This document shows, in pieces, positions 25,160 to 33,585 of a stretch of DNA of 64,000 nt. The notes beneath the pieces were generated by a model that saw only the letters and a list, made by a program, of their open reading frames with translations, ran no database searches and was not told where the DNA came from. Position 1 is the stretch's first letter. Each line of letters starts with the position of its first letter. The stretch is from Flavobacterium chryseum (GTDB taxonomy: Bacteria > Bacteroidota > Bacteroidia > Flavobacteriales > Flavobacteriaceae). Location: assembly GCF_004362015.1 (NCBI RefSeq), contig NZ_SNWW01000010.1, positions 62,001-126,000 on the forward strand. The letters are read 5' to 3'. The position numbers were made by a program, and so were the translations under genes.

Positions 25160-25576
25160 ATGATAAGAATCGAATTTGAAGAACCAACAATTGAAATCTG
25201 TAAATGCTGTAATAATGAAATTGTTAAACTTACTCGATTTGTTTTTAAAGATGAAGATGCATTTGCTGTTTATTATTTAAAATTTACGAAAGGTCATGAA
25301 GACAAATTTGCAATTGGACTAATAAGTATTGGTGATTGGGGAACAGATAAAGAACCTAAAAATAGATTTTCATTTCCGTTTAGACTTTGGGTTGATGAAA
25401 CTGATTATCAGGTTGGCTTAATTGACAAAGAAGAATCCCCATGGAAACAGGATTTGCTCGGTACTATTTTAGACAGAAAAGAAGCATTAGAACATCCATG
25501 GATTGATGAAGTATTCCACATCACAGATCATATCGTTGATGAGGATAAAATACTTATTGAATACTTCTTCGATTAA
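25160..25576 (+). CDS. Hypothetical protein with an N-terminal CxxC, 138 residues
   Basis: Acidic soluble protein beginning MIRIEFEEPTIEICKCCNNE: the CKCC cluster near residues 14-17 resembles half of a zinc ribbon, but no second cysteine pair follows. The central region FAIGLISIGDWGTDKEPKN and the C-terminal WIDEVFHITDHIVDEDKILI look alpha/beta. It resembles small Bacteroidota proteins that occur near toxin-immunity loci, though I do not recognise the family. It starts a run of three unrelated hypothetical genes. Function unknown. Confidence 0.55.
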   Translation: MIRIEFEEPTIEICKCCNNEIVKLTRFVFKDEDAFAVYYLKFTKGHEDKFAIGLISIGDWGTDKEPKNRFSFPFRLWVDETDYQVGLIDKEESPWKQDLLGTILDRKEALEHPWIDEVFHITDHIVDEDKILIEYFFD

Positions 25577-25673
25577 TAAGCTAAAAATAACTCCGCTCTA
25601 AGAAGTGCTCATTGCAAACGCTACGCAAACATCTCTGAATTAGTGCTCCGTAAACTGATTAAATCCTCACAAA

Positions 25674-26132
25674 ATGAATTGGATACTAAAAAATACCGAT
25701 AAATTAGAATTTCACACAAGTCTAACCGAATTACTTTATCCAATATTTGAGGATTTAAAAAATTGTAATTGGGTTTTATCAGATTTAGATTTTATTGCTC
25801 ACGAAGAAATAACCATTGAGTTTGGAAAAGAGTATTACATTTTAGATGAAAAAGATTTTGAAAAATTTGCAAAAGCTAAAGTTCAAATTATTTGGGGAGT
25901 AATATCTGCAATTCCTAAAAATGAAAGTATTGAACTTGATATAAATAATTTGCCATATGTTGAAGGAAATGATGATGTTTGGAAAGATGGAAATTTACAA
26001 TTGTCAAACTCTTTAATTGAAATAATTGCTTTTGATAGTTCGTATACAATTATAAAATTTAAATCTTTAAATCTCTCTGAAAAATTTAAAAAATACTTTG
26101 ACGAAGCAATTGAATTAGAAAAATATAAGTAA
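25674..26132 (+). CDS. Hypothetical acidic protein, 152 residues
   Basis: No known family recognised. The protein is strongly acidic with a helical start (TDKLEFHTSLTELLYPIFED), a central beta-rich part (FIAHEEITIEFGKEYYIL, KVQIIWGVISAIPKNES) and a helical end (LSEKFKKYFDEAIELEK). No signal peptide or membrane segment. It lies 97 bases after the gene at 25160 in the same direction with no evident terminator between, so the two may be co-transcribed. Single-domain immunity protein is one possibility. Confidence 0.55.
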   Translation: MNWILKNTDKLEFHTSLTELLYPIFEDLKNCNWVLSDLDFIAHEEITIEFGKEYYILDEKDFEKFAKAKVQIIWGVISAIPKNESIELDINNLPYVEGNDDVWKDGNLQLSNSLIEIIAFDSSYTIIKFKSLNLSEKFKKYFDEAIELEKYK

Positions 26133-26349
26133 AAATACTCCTTCCACTCTACCAAGTATCAGCGAAGTCAGAATACTTCGCAAAACATTCCAACTTACAA
26201 AGTCCGGAATAACATTATCATTAAAATATAACATTCACAAGTTTAAAAAAAATACCATATTCTATCACAATTAAAACTTTTAAGGGTAAAATAACTAAAA
26301 TCAGTAGTCTTAACTTGCAGGTACTATCGCCAAAACTATAAGTACTACT

Positions 26350-26694
26350 ATGCAAACCACACTCAAAATCATTGAATTACTGTCTAAAAAATATTTATCT
26401 AATATTAGTATATTAGGTACTTATCAAAGTTCTAAATACATTTCTATTGTTGACAGCAATAACGGAACTATGTTTATTATATCAGATAATCACTTATTTT
26501 CTTTCAAAGACCAACATTGCAATCTCTGGCTTACAATTCTAAAATCGTTCTGTTTAAATGAAAATGAACATAATACGAAACCAGATGACTTGTACACAAA
26601 AAGTAACGGAATAAAATACAGTTTTACTTCAAAAGAAGAAATTGTAGCTATGGCAGTCCAATATTTTGAGCAGCATAAATGTCCTTATTCTTGA
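26350..26694 (+). CDS. Hypothetical protein, 114 residues
   Basis: No family recognised. It reads as alpha/beta: LKIIELLSKKYLSNISILG, then YISIVDSNNGTMFIISDNHLFSF, then a helical C-terminus (EEIVAMAVQYFEQHKCPYS). It is soluble and without motifs. Codon use and composition are as AT-rich as the adjacent hypotheticals. The gap of 217 bases before it shows no feature beyond a tcagcgaagtcagaatacttcgc word. Confidence 0.45.
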   Translation: MQTTLKIIELLSKKYLSNISILGTYQSSKYISIVDSNNGTMFIISDNHLFSFKDQHCNLWLTILKSFCLNENEHNTKPDDLYTKSNGIKYSFTSKEEIVAMAVQYFEQHKCPYS

Positions 26695-26833
26695 TTGTTG
26701 CCAATATAATTAACTTATGTAAAATATGTATTTTCTTTTAAATCAAAATAGAATTCGGTGATCTTTTGATACTCAAAGTGCCTAGATATTGCTAACCCGA
26801 AATAAATAAGTTATCTTTACCCAAAAACACAAA

Positions 26834-27259
26834 ATGAACAAGGGCGGGCCAATAATTATAATTGAAGACGATTTAGATGATCAGGATATTTTGACTGAGG
26901 TTTTTAAAGAACTGAATTATAAAAATGAAATCATCTTTTTTGACGATGGCGAAAAAGCTTTACAGTATTTAACGTCAACAGAAATTGAACCTTTTATTAT
27001 TTTCTCTGATATCAATATGCCAAGGTTAAGTGGTATGGAACTTAGAGATAAAATTCATCAAAATGAAGATTTAAGGCTTAAATCTATTCCGTATTTATTC
27101 TTCTCTACGAGTGCAGAACAAAGACATGTTATAGATGCTTATTCAAAATCTATTCAGGGCTTTTTTGTTAAGCCTTCGAGCTATTCTGAGATAAGAGACA
27201 TCATTAAAACAATTGTAGGCTATTGGGAGGCATGTGTTTCTCCAAACTATGTTAAATAA
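26834..27259 (+). CDS. Single-domain CheY-like response regulator
   Basis: A 141-residue receiver with no output domain. Acidic residues Glu11-Asp12-Asp13 follow strand 1, the phosphoacceptor is Asp59 in IIFSDINMPRLSG, a Thr/Ser lies in LFFSTSAEQ, and Lys in GFFVKPSS completes the active site. Stand-alone receivers of this kind (often annotated RcpA-like) are common in Flavobacteriaceae and are usually fed by hybrid or orphan kinases. No kinase is adjacent. A near-consensus -7 box TATCTTTA lies at 26812-26819. Confidence 0.88.
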   Translation: MNKGGPIIIIEDDLDDQDILTEVFKELNYKNEIIFFDDGEKALQYLTSTEIEPFIIFSDINMPRLSGMELRDKIHQNEDLRLKSIPYLFFSTSAEQRHVIDAYSKSIQGFFVKPSSYSEIRDIIKTIVGYWEACVSPNYVK

Positions 27260-27395
27260 GATACTTTCAACGAGATATTATTAAACTTACTATAAAGCTT
27301 TTAGCTTTAAAAATTTAATCGCACCGCAAATCTCTTAGTTTTTCGGTTTTTTTATTTCAATATTTAAATGGCTTATTTTAAATTTTGCTTCACTT

Positions 27396-28814
27396 TCAAA
27401 AATCTTTCAATAAAGGGTACACTTTTTTAAACTTATTAAAAGAAACTTCATAAACGTTTTTGTAGGCCAAATTAGGATAATAAGTTTTTCCGGTTTTGGT
27501 TTCGTTTATTATCTTCTCTCCTTGAGATTGTATGCCGATCATGACCGCGCCCCAGGAAGATCCTTCAATAGTTTGCGAGGTTTCAACCTGCATCTGAAAA
27601 ATATCTGCTGTCATTTGGAGCCAAAGTTCACTTTTACCAAATCCGCCGCTGGCCATTACTTTGGTTTGCTTTCTTATTTCAGGATCAGGAAGTAAAATTT
27701 CAGTAATCTGAAACAATCCAAATAAAATTCCTTCTAAAGTTGCCCGCACCAAATGTGCTCGTGTGTGTGTAATGTGCATTCCTAAAAGCGCTCCTTGTGC
27801 TGAGGCATCCCAAATGGGTGCTCTTTCGCCGAGTAAATACGGTACAAAAAGCAAACCTTCAGAACCGGCAGGGATTTTTTCGGCTTCTTCAAACAGAACT
27901 TCAAAAGATTGCTCTGTTTTCAGTAAAGTTTCCCTGAGCCATTGCAAAATGATTGCGCCATTGTTTACAGCTCCCAACGTAAGATATTGGTCTTTCATCA
28001 AATGGTAACATTGCGTGCGCATTTGTTCATCGAGATAAGGTTTATCAATAGGCAATCGCACTGCCCCGCTAGTACCAATGGTTAAGGCGATACAACCTTC
28101 GTTCATCGCACCTGTTCCCAGATTGGCCAAAGCACCATCGCCACCACCAATTATGTACAGAAAATCATCTGAAATACCTTTGCATTGGTGTGTAACCTCA
28201 CAAACAGTTGCCAGTTGATGAGGCTTTATCTCTAAGAAATCTAAAACTTCTTCATCCCATTGTAATGTGTGAATATTTAATAATCCGGTACCGGAAGCCA
28301 TTGAAGTGTCTGTAAAATATTCATTAGTAAGATGATGCCAGATATATTCTTTAATACTGATGAATTTAAAAGTTCGGGAAAAAATTTCAGAATCAAATTC
28401 TTTGAACCATGCAATTTTGGTCATGGGAGAAAAAGGATGAATCGGAATTCCTGTTTTTTGATAAAAGTGCTTTCCTTTATCTGAATTTTTAAGTTTTTCA
28501 GCAATTGCGGCAGCTCTGTTGTCTGCCCATAAAATAGCGTCGGTCAGTGTTTTTCCGTTTTTATCAATTGCAATAATACTTTGCATCGCCGAGCTAAAAC
28601 TAATAAACTGAGGCTGAATATCTTTTGTGATTTCAGTAATGCATTCTTTTACGGTTTCTAAAATCTCCTGCGGGTTTTGAACACTCCAATCGGGTTTTGG
28701 ATGGTACATTTCATACGACTTAGAAATTTGCCTGATCACATTTCCCTGTTTATCAAAACAAACCGCTTTTGTAGCTGTGGTTCCAATGTCAATTCCTATA
28801 TACAATGATTTCAT
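27396..28814 (-). CDS. gntK: Gluconokinase, FGGY carbohydrate-kinase family
   Basis: A 472-residue FGGY sugar kinase phosphorylating gluconate to 6-phosphogluconate. It begins MKSLYIGIDIGTTATKAVCF (phosphate-1 loop), has ILWADNRAAAIAEKL, LALTIGTSGAVRL (phosphate-2 motif), VPYLLGERAPIWD and the adenosine motif VMASGGFGKSELWLQM. An ATG at 28832 would extend it by six residues and overlap the symporter stop; the ATG at 28814 starts directly at strand 1. It is the last gene of a three-gene minus-strand unit with a gluconate symporter and a 6-phosphogluconate dehydrogenase, which supports the gluconate assignment over other FGGY substrates. Confidence 0.88.
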   Translation of the reverse strand: MKSLYIGIDIGTTATKAVCFDKQGNVIRQISKSYEMYHPKPDWSVQNPQEILETVKECITEITKDIQPQFISFSSAMQSIIAIDKNGKTLTDAILWADNRAAAIAEKLKNSDKGKHFYQKTGIPIHPFSPMTKIAWFKEFDSEIFSRTFKFISIKEYIWHHLTNEYFTDTSMASGTGLLNIHTLQWDEEVLDFLEIKPHQLATVCEVTHQCKGISDDFLYIIGGGDGALANLGTGAMNEGCIALTIGTSGAVRLPIDKPYLDEQMRTQCYHLMKDQYLTLGAVNNGAIILQWLRETLLKTEQSFEVLFEEAEKIPAGSEGLLFVPYLLGERAPIWDASAQGALLGMHITHTRAHLVRATLEGILFGLFQITEILLPDPEIRKQTKVMASGGFGKSELWLQMTADIFQMQVETSQTIEGSSWGAVMIGIQSQGEKIINETKTGKTYYPNLAYKNVYEVSFNKFKKVYPLLKDF

Positions 28815-28819
28815 GTGTT

Positions 28820-30139
28820 TTATTTGATCCATAAGTTTAAAACCAATACGCCTATTAATCCCATTACTCCTATAATTGTTTCCATAACGGTCCAGGTTTT
28901 AAAAGTATCTGAAACGCTGATGCCAAAATATTCTTTAAACATCCAAAATCCGGTATCGTTTACATGAGAACACATTAAACTTCCGGCACCAATAGAAAGC
29001 ACCATTAATTCCGGACTTACACCAGATGCAATTACAAGGGGTTGTACAATACCTGCTGCGGTTAATCCGGCAACGGTAGCAGATCCTAATGCAATTCGGA
29101 TTATAGTAGCAATCAGCCAGCCTAATATTAACGGAGAAAGCGATGACTTTTCGAAAAATGTACTTAAATCTGTTCCTATTCCGCTATCTATTAATACTTG
29201 CTTAAAAGCACCTCCGGCAGCAATAATTAAAATGATCATCGTAGCAGAACTTAAAGCATTTCCCGATTTATCCATGATATCCTGCATTTTTCGGCCGCGA
29301 AAAATTCCCAGTGTAAGTACTGCAAAAAGTATGGCGATTAACATTGACGTGGTTGGGTTTCCGATAAAAAGCAATACAGATCGCAAAGTGTTTGTTTCAG
29401 GCAATAGCAATTCACTAAATGTAGCAGCTGCCATTAAAAATACCGGAACTAATGCAGTCACAATACTAATTGTAAAAGAAGGCATCTCGGCTTCTGTAAA
29501 CGTTTTACTGTCAAATAATCCTTTTGGAGGAAAAGCATTTATTTTTTTTATAAACTCCGGAAAAACAATTCCGGCAACAAAAAGTGCAGGAAGTGCTACC
29601 AAAAGTCCATAAAGCAACGTTTTCCCAATATTGGCTTTAAAAATTACGGCAATTGCTGTTGGCCCGGGATGCGGAGGCAGAAAACCGTGTGTGATAGAAA
29701 GTGCTGATGCCATTGCAATACCCAAGTAAATGATAGGCTGTTTGGTACTTTTGGCGACTGCAAAAACCATCGGAATCAAAATAATAAAACCTGCATTGTA
29801 GAACATCGAAATTCCTACAGAAAAACCAGTAATAACCATTGCCCATTTGATATGCCTGACGCCAAATGACCGAATCATAACTGAACTTATGCGCTGGGCA
29901 GCGCCACTGTCTGAAAGCAAATTTCCTAATATAACTCCAAATGCGATAATCAAAATTAAGGAGCCTAAAGTACTTCCTATTCCCTGCTGAATGGAATTAA
30001 TTAAATCAGGAAAATGCATTTGTTTCGCAATTCCCACAAAAAAAGCGGCAATAATTAAGGAAATAAAGGCATTGAGCTTAACTGCGGAAATAAGAATCAA
30101 TAATAAAAGAATACCGGCAATCAGAATCAGTAGGGACAT
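28820..30139 (-). CDS. gntT: Gluconate:H+ symporter (GntP family)
   Basis: A 439-residue inner-membrane permease with about 12 to 14 hydrophobic segments. GntP-family markers include LSDSGAAQRIS, HGFLPPHPGPTAIA, and near the end CSHVNDTGFWMFKEYFG, the most conserved stretch of the family. It imports gluconate with protons. The gene is placed between the dehydrogenase (30209) and the kinase (28814), with a 69-base gap upstream and five bases to the kinase start, so the three are one operon. Confidence 0.92.
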   Translation of the reverse strand: MSLLILIAGILLLLILISAVKLNAFISLIIAAFFVGIAKQMHFPDLINSIQQGIGSTLGSLILIIAFGVILGNLLSDSGAAQRISSVMIRSFGVRHIKWAMVITGFSVGISMFYNAGFIILIPMVFAVAKSTKQPIIYLGIAMASALSITHGFLPPHPGPTAIAVIFKANIGKTLLYGLLVALPALFVAGIVFPEFIKKINAFPPKGLFDSKTFTEAEMPSFTISIVTALVPVFLMAAATFSELLLPETNTLRSVLLFIGNPTTSMLIAILFAVLTLGIFRGRKMQDIMDKSGNALSSATMIILIIAAGGAFKQVLIDSGIGTDLSTFFEKSSLSPLILGWLIATIIRIALGSATVAGLTAAGIVQPLVIASGVSPELMVLSIGAGSLMCSHVNDTGFWMFKEYFGISVSDTFKTWTVMETIIGVMGLIGVLVLNLWIK

Positions 30140-30208
30140 GAAATTTGAGTATAAGGATTAGTATGTAGTGAAACGAATTTTGTAAAATCTTCCTGGCGAA
30201 AGATCCTG

Positions 30209-31108
30209 TTATTCATTTTTTTCTACGGCATGCCCTCCAAACTCGTTTCGAAGTGCCGCCACCACTTTTCCTGAAAATGTATCTGACATTTGAGAACGAT
30301 AACGCATCATTATAGAAAGTGCAATTACCGGAGTAGGAACACCTAAATCTAAAGCGGTTTCTAATGTCCATTTTCCTTCACCTGAAGAATGCATAATACC
30401 TTTTATTCTGTCTAGTTTCGCATCTTTTGAAAAAGCATTTTCTGTAAGTTCCATCAACCAGCTTCGTACCACAGAACCGTGGTTGAATAGTTTGGCGGTT
30501 TTTTGAAAATCGACATCATATTCTGAATGCTCAAAAACTTCAAAACCTTCTGCAATAGACTGCATCATACCATATTCAATACCGTTGTGTACCATTTTAG
30601 TAAAATGACCACTTCCGGCTTCTCCGGTATATAGAAATCCGTTTTCAACAGAAATATCCTTAAAAACTGCGGCGACATAATCGAATACATCAGCATCTCC
30701 GCCTATCATAGTGCAGGCACCGTTTAAAGCTCCGGACGTTCCTCCTGAAGTTCCACAGTCTAAAAAATTAATTCCCTGCTCTTTGAGAAGTGCATAACGA
30801 CGTTTCGAGTCTTTATAATTAGAGTTTCCTCCATCAATAATAATATCGTTTTTGGACAAATAAGGCAGTAATGAAGTAATCACGGCATCTACTATTTCTC
30901 CCGCCGGAACCATTAACCAGATTACTTTTCGATCGTGTAATTTTTTGCATAATTCTTCAACAGAAAAGGCGGTTTCGATTCCTTCATTACCAATTTTTGA
31001 GACAAATTCAGTGTTGAAGTCCTGTGCCACCACCTGATAATTATTTCGTTTTAAATTTAATGCGAGATTAAATCCCATTTTTCCCAATCCGATTATTCCT
31101 ATTTGCAT
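30209..31108 (-). CDS. gnd: 6-phosphogluconate dehydrogenase, short decarboxylating form
   Basis: A 299-residue enzyme of the short, usually NAD-dependent 6-phosphogluconate dehydrogenase type (YqeC/GndA), converting 6-phosphogluconate to ribulose 5-phosphate and CO2. Rossmann motif GLGKMGFNLA at the N-terminus, IIDGGNSNYKDSKRR, the substrate-loop CGTSGGTSGALNG and the catalytic HFTKMVHNGIEYGMMQ are all visible. The common 470-residue enzyme has a longer C-terminal tail, absent here. It is the first gene of the gluconate operon. No clear -7 box was found in 31109-31282. Confidence 0.92.
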   Translation of the reverse strand: MQIGIIGLGKMGFNLALNLKRNNYQVVAQDFNTEFVSKIGNEGIETAFSVEELCKKLHDRKVIWLMVPAGEIVDAVITSLLPYLSKNDIIIDGGNSNYKDSKRRYALLKEQGINFLDCGTSGGTSGALNGACTMIGGDADVFDYVAAVFKDISVENGFLYTGEAGSGHFTKMVHNGIEYGMMQSIAEGFEVFEHSEYDVDFQKTAKLFNHGSVVRSWLMELTENAFSKDAKLDRIKGIMHSSGEGKWTLETALDLGVPTPVIALSIMMRYRSQMSDTFSGKVVAALRNEFGGHAVEKNE

Positions 31109-31282
31109 TGTTTTTATTTTACTGTTTGTTTCGTAAAAATATTACTTTCTATACTTTTAATTTCGTCATTTTAAATTTAATATGTTAAATAATAAAATTT
31201 AAATTAAAGTTGCTTGAAAAATATTGAGAAGCGTTTTTTTTAATCTTCAAACTATGTTAAATAGAAATTAATAATCTTACTG

Positions 31283-31711
31283 TTACTTCAAATCTTTCTT
31301 AATTACCAAATACTTCAAAGTAGTATCACCAACATTACTAATTCCGTGTTCCATATTTGACGGGCAATAGAAACTGGTATTTGATCCGGCAACGGCGGTT
31401 TTTCCGTCAAGATAGAACTGGGCAGTACCTTCCAGAATGTAGAAAAATTCTTCTTCAACATGATGATGTGGCGCGTGGGTAGATTTTCCCTGTTCGACGA
31501 TGCTCATTTTAAGTGTGTTTTCCTGAGTAAAGTTTTTATCTGCAAACCAATATTGATAGCCTACTTTGGTTTTTGTGGCTTTTTCTAGCTCAAAATGATT
31601 GACACAATTTTCGATTGTGTATTTGATTTCGGCTGGGGTTTCTTTTTTAGTTTCCTGAGAAAATGCAAGTTGCTGCAAAAACAACATAGCAATTATAGTT
31701 AGTGTTTTCAT
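31283..31711 (-). CDS. Secreted cupin-domain protein
   Basis: A 142-residue protein with a signal peptide (TIIAMLFLQQLAFSQ) and one cupin_2 barrel. The metal-binding motif is HAPHHHVEEEFFYILEGTAQF (three His, one Glu, GxxxF), and the second motif is CPSNMEHGISNVGDT. The active metal and reaction are unknown; periplasmic cupins of this kind act as sugar isomerases, dioxygenases or ligand-binding proteins. It lies upstream of the gluconate operon but 175 bases away, so it is likely independent. Confidence 0.85.
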   Translation of the reverse strand: MKTLTIIAMLFLQQLAFSQETKKETPAEIKYTIENCVNHFELEKATKTKVGYQYWFADKNFTQENTLKMSIVEQGKSTHAPHHHVEEEFFYILEGTAQFYLDGKTAVAGSNTSFYCPSNMEHGISNVGDTTLKYLVIKKDLK

Positions 31712-31803
31712 TTTTTATTGTAATGTTACGAAAAATTGACATTCATAAAAATGATTACATAAAATAAATTCTATTGATTAACATGAAAATTAGAGTTTTG
31801 TCT

Positions 31804-31811
31804 TAACTTTG
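31804..31811 (+). promoter_or_regulatory. -7 promoter box for the toxin-antitoxin pair
   Basis: TAACTTTG matches TAnnTTTG and ends 27 bases before the ATG at 31839; it also argues against the longer frame that begins in the box. Confidence 0.55.
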
Positions 31812-31838
31812 TTTATCAACTTTAGTAAACTTTTAATC

Positions 31839-32066
31839 ATGCAAGCAATTAACATCACAGCGTATACAGAAGATGCTTCTCAAATAGAAGCTGTAAAAGC
31901 TTTTATGAATGCACTAAAGATAAAATTTGAAATAGCTAATGTAAAATCTTATGAATTGTCTGCTGAACAACAAGAAATTCTGGATAGTCAAGTTAAATTA
32001 AATAAAGATTTATACACAGATGCTGCATCACTTTATACTGATTTAAAAAAGAAGCATGAATTATAA
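31839..32066 (+). CDS. Small antitoxin-like protein
   Basis: A 75-residue protein reading MQAINITAYTEDASQIEA, a helix at SYELSAEQQEILDSQVKL, and a basic-acidic tail DLYTDAASLYTDLKKKHEL. DUF2683-like antitoxins of Bacteroidota have this shape (N-terminal strand, then helices). It overlaps the RelE/ParE-type toxin by 11 bases, the normal arrangement with the antitoxin first. The in-frame TTG at 31809 is rejected because it falls in the promoter box. It presumably blocks the toxin and autoregulates. Confidence 0.8.
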   Translation: MQAINITAYTEDASQIEAVKAFMNALKIKFEIANVKSYELSAEQQEILDSQVKLNKDLYTDAASLYTDLKKKHEL

Positions 32067-32355
32067 GATTATTGTTTCTCCTATAGCATTAAGAAATATT
32101 GAAGAAGCTGTTGAATATTATATTTTAAAAGTGAATAAGAAAGTAGCTCTTGACTTTCTTAATGATTATAAAAAGCTCTATAAAACTTTACAGAAAAACC
32201 CTTTCTATCAATTTCACGACAATAATTATCGCTTTTTACCTTTTAAAAAGTTTCCATACATTGCTTTTTTCATTGTTGATGAAGTATCAAAAACTGTTTT
32301 TATAAATGCAGTTTTCCACACTTTTCAAAATCCTGAAAAATATCCCACACGATAA
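32056..32355 (+). CDS. RelE/ParE-family toxin
   Basis: A 99-residue protein of the type II toxin fold: MNYKIIVSPIALRNIEEAVEYY, KVALDFLNDYKKLYKTLQKNP, then YRFLPFKKFPYIAFFIVDEV and VFINAVFHTFQNPEKY. The Arg-Phe-Leu-Pro/Phe-Pro-Tyr strand and the C-terminal strand-turn are typical of RelE/ParE toxins of Bacteroidota. Whether it cleaves mRNA (RelE) or targets gyrase (ParE) cannot be decided. It is coupled to the antitoxin at 31839. Confidence 0.85.
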   Translation: MNYKIIVSPIALRNIEEAVEYYILKVNKKVALDFLNDYKKLYKTLQKNPFYQFHDNNYRFLPFKKFPYIAFFIVDEVSKTVFINAVFHTFQNPEKYPTR

Positions 32356-32408
32356 AAAAGCTAACACTAAAATGAGATGAGAAAATTATGAAAAACATAT
32401 TTTCTTGC

Positions 32409-32480
32409 CTAGCCCCGATGGAAACGGCATCCTTTTATGGCGGGGTTTGCCATAAAAGATATAGTGAACAGCGGGAGAAA
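32409..32480 (+). ncRNA. Structured intergenic RNA candidate (Flavo-1-like)
   Basis: A GC-rich block downstream of the toxin gene. It contains a perfect 10-bp stem CTTTTATGGC / GCCATAAAAG with a 7-base loop, a smaller GATG / CATC stem and an outer pairing CCCG / CGGG, giving a closed multi-stem shape. The words tagccccgatgg and cagcgggaga recur downstream of genes in many flavobacterial genomes as I remember them, and resemble the Flavo-1 RNA motif; this comparison is from memory and not checked. Strand is taken from the neighbouring gene. Confidence 0.5.
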
Positions 32481-32632
32481 TGGTTTTAAAATACTAAAAT
32501 AATCTGCTTCTAAAAAAATAAATATTTTAAAAAACTCAGTAAATAAAGGACTTCCAATACTTTTTGACATTTGTCTATACAACAATAAGAAAATATTATA
32601 ATTAAATTATAGTATAATTAGAAAAACCGCCA

Positions 32633-32640
32633 TACATTTG
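32633..32640 (+). promoter_or_regulatory. -7 promoter box for the TetR regulator
   Basis: TACATTTG matches TAnnTTTG and ends 35 bases before the ATG at 32676. Three bases downstream begins the operator at 32643. Confidence 0.6.
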
Positions 32641-32642
32641 CC

Positions 32643-32665
32643 TAACAGTGTTAAACAATTTAATA
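32643..32665 (+). promoter_or_regulatory. TetR operator copy A (autoregulation)
   Basis: TAACAGTGTTAAACAATTTA then ATA: the first eleven bases form the perfect inverted repeat TAAC-AGT-GTTA. It overlaps the presumed transcription start of tetR. Copies B-E precede the efflux operon. Confidence 0.6.
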
Positions 32666-32675
32666 CTTATCAAAA

Positions 32676-33269
32676 ATGGCTAGTAAAGATCGTATTTTAA
32701 GACAAAAAGAAGAGACAAGAAGTAACATTCTTGAGGCTGCTTATGCTATCGTCAAAGAAGAAGGATGGCAAGGTCTGAGTATGAGAAAGATTGCTGACAA
32801 GATTGAATACACTGCTCCTATTATCTACGAATATTTTTCTAATAAGGATGCTATTTTAAATGAACTAACCGGTAAAGGTTTTCTTAAATTATCTAAAGAG
32901 CTTCAGGAAGCCAGAGGTAAATTTGAAAAACCGGAAGATCAATTAGAAGCGATGTGGATGGCATATTGGGATTTTGCCTTTACAGATACTGAAATGTATC
33001 AGGTTATGTTTGGTGTGCAAATGAACTGTTGTTCGCAACAATGCACTGCTGCAGAAGCACCTTATAAATTATTTACTTCTGTAATTGCTGAGATTATGAA
33101 AAAGAGCAATCCTAGCGCTGATGTAATTAAACAAAAATATTTTACTTTCTTTTCTGTTATTCATGGTCTGATCGCTATTAATATCATCAATAGAAGTGAA
33201 GTTATGGAAACTATAAACAATCAAATCTTAAAAGATGCGATTGGTGGTATCATAAAATCAATACAATAA
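32676..33269 (+). CDS. TetR/AcrR-family transcriptional regulator
   Basis: A 197-residue repressor. The N-terminal helix-turn-helix reads EETRSNILEAAYAIVKEEGW, GLSMRKIADKIEYTAPIIYE, YFSNKDAILNELTGKGF. The C-terminal ligand-binding part contains a Cys-rich loop (NCCSQQCTAAEAPY) unusual in the family. Length is normal. It stands upstream of an RND efflux operon of the same direction and shares operator-like repeats with it, so it most likely represses both itself and the pump. The inducer is unknown. Confidence 0.9.
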   Translation: MASKDRILRQKEETRSNILEAAYAIVKEEGWQGLSMRKIADKIEYTAPIIYEYFSNKDAILNELTGKGFLKLSKELQEARGKFEKPEDQLEAMWMAYWDFAFTDTEMYQVMFGVQMNCCSQQCTAAEAPYKLFTSVIAEIMKKSNPSADVIKQKYFTFFSVIHGLIAINIINRSEVMETINNQILKDAIGGIIKSIQ

Positions 33270-33283
33270 AAAAAATTTCATAT

Positions 33284-33501
33284 TTACTTAACAGTGATAA
33301 ATGATTTAATAGAGTAATATAAAAGTACTTTTGCATATTACTTACCAGCATAAAATATTTAATAAAGTAACATAGAGCCTTTTTTTACTATTTTACTTAA
33401 CAGTGATAAATAATTTAATACCGATTATAAATACTTAATTGGAAGCCATAATTATATAGAATTTTGCACCAATTTACTTAACAACGTTAGATAATTTAAT
33501 A
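33284..33501 (+). promoter_or_regulatory. Four tandem operator-like repeats (copies B-E) before the efflux operon
   Basis: Cores at 33289-33311 (B), 33343-33364 (C), 33398-33420 (D) and 33479-33501 (E), spaced 54, 55 and 81 bases. Each has the form TTAC-TTAAC/TACCAG-n-TAAA...TTTAATA. E contains a perfect TAAC-AAC-GTTA; B and D have TAAC-AGT-GATA; C is the most diverged. A -7 box TACTTTTG (33326-33333) precedes C, and a one-mismatch GAATTTTG (33459-33466) precedes E, so the region looks like duplicated promoter-operator units. It occupies the whole gap 33270-33585. Confidence 0.65.
33326..33333 (+). promoter_or_regulatory. -7 promoter box upstream of operator copy C
   Basis: TACTTTTG matches TAnnTTTG. 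It is the clearest promoter for the efflux operon, with operator C just downstream. Confidence 0.5.
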
Positions 33502-33585
33502 GAATTAAAAATGAATACCACCAATACTATAAAAGAGAGAATGTTAAACAAAGAGAATTTCCAACAAATTAAAACCAATAGAAAA

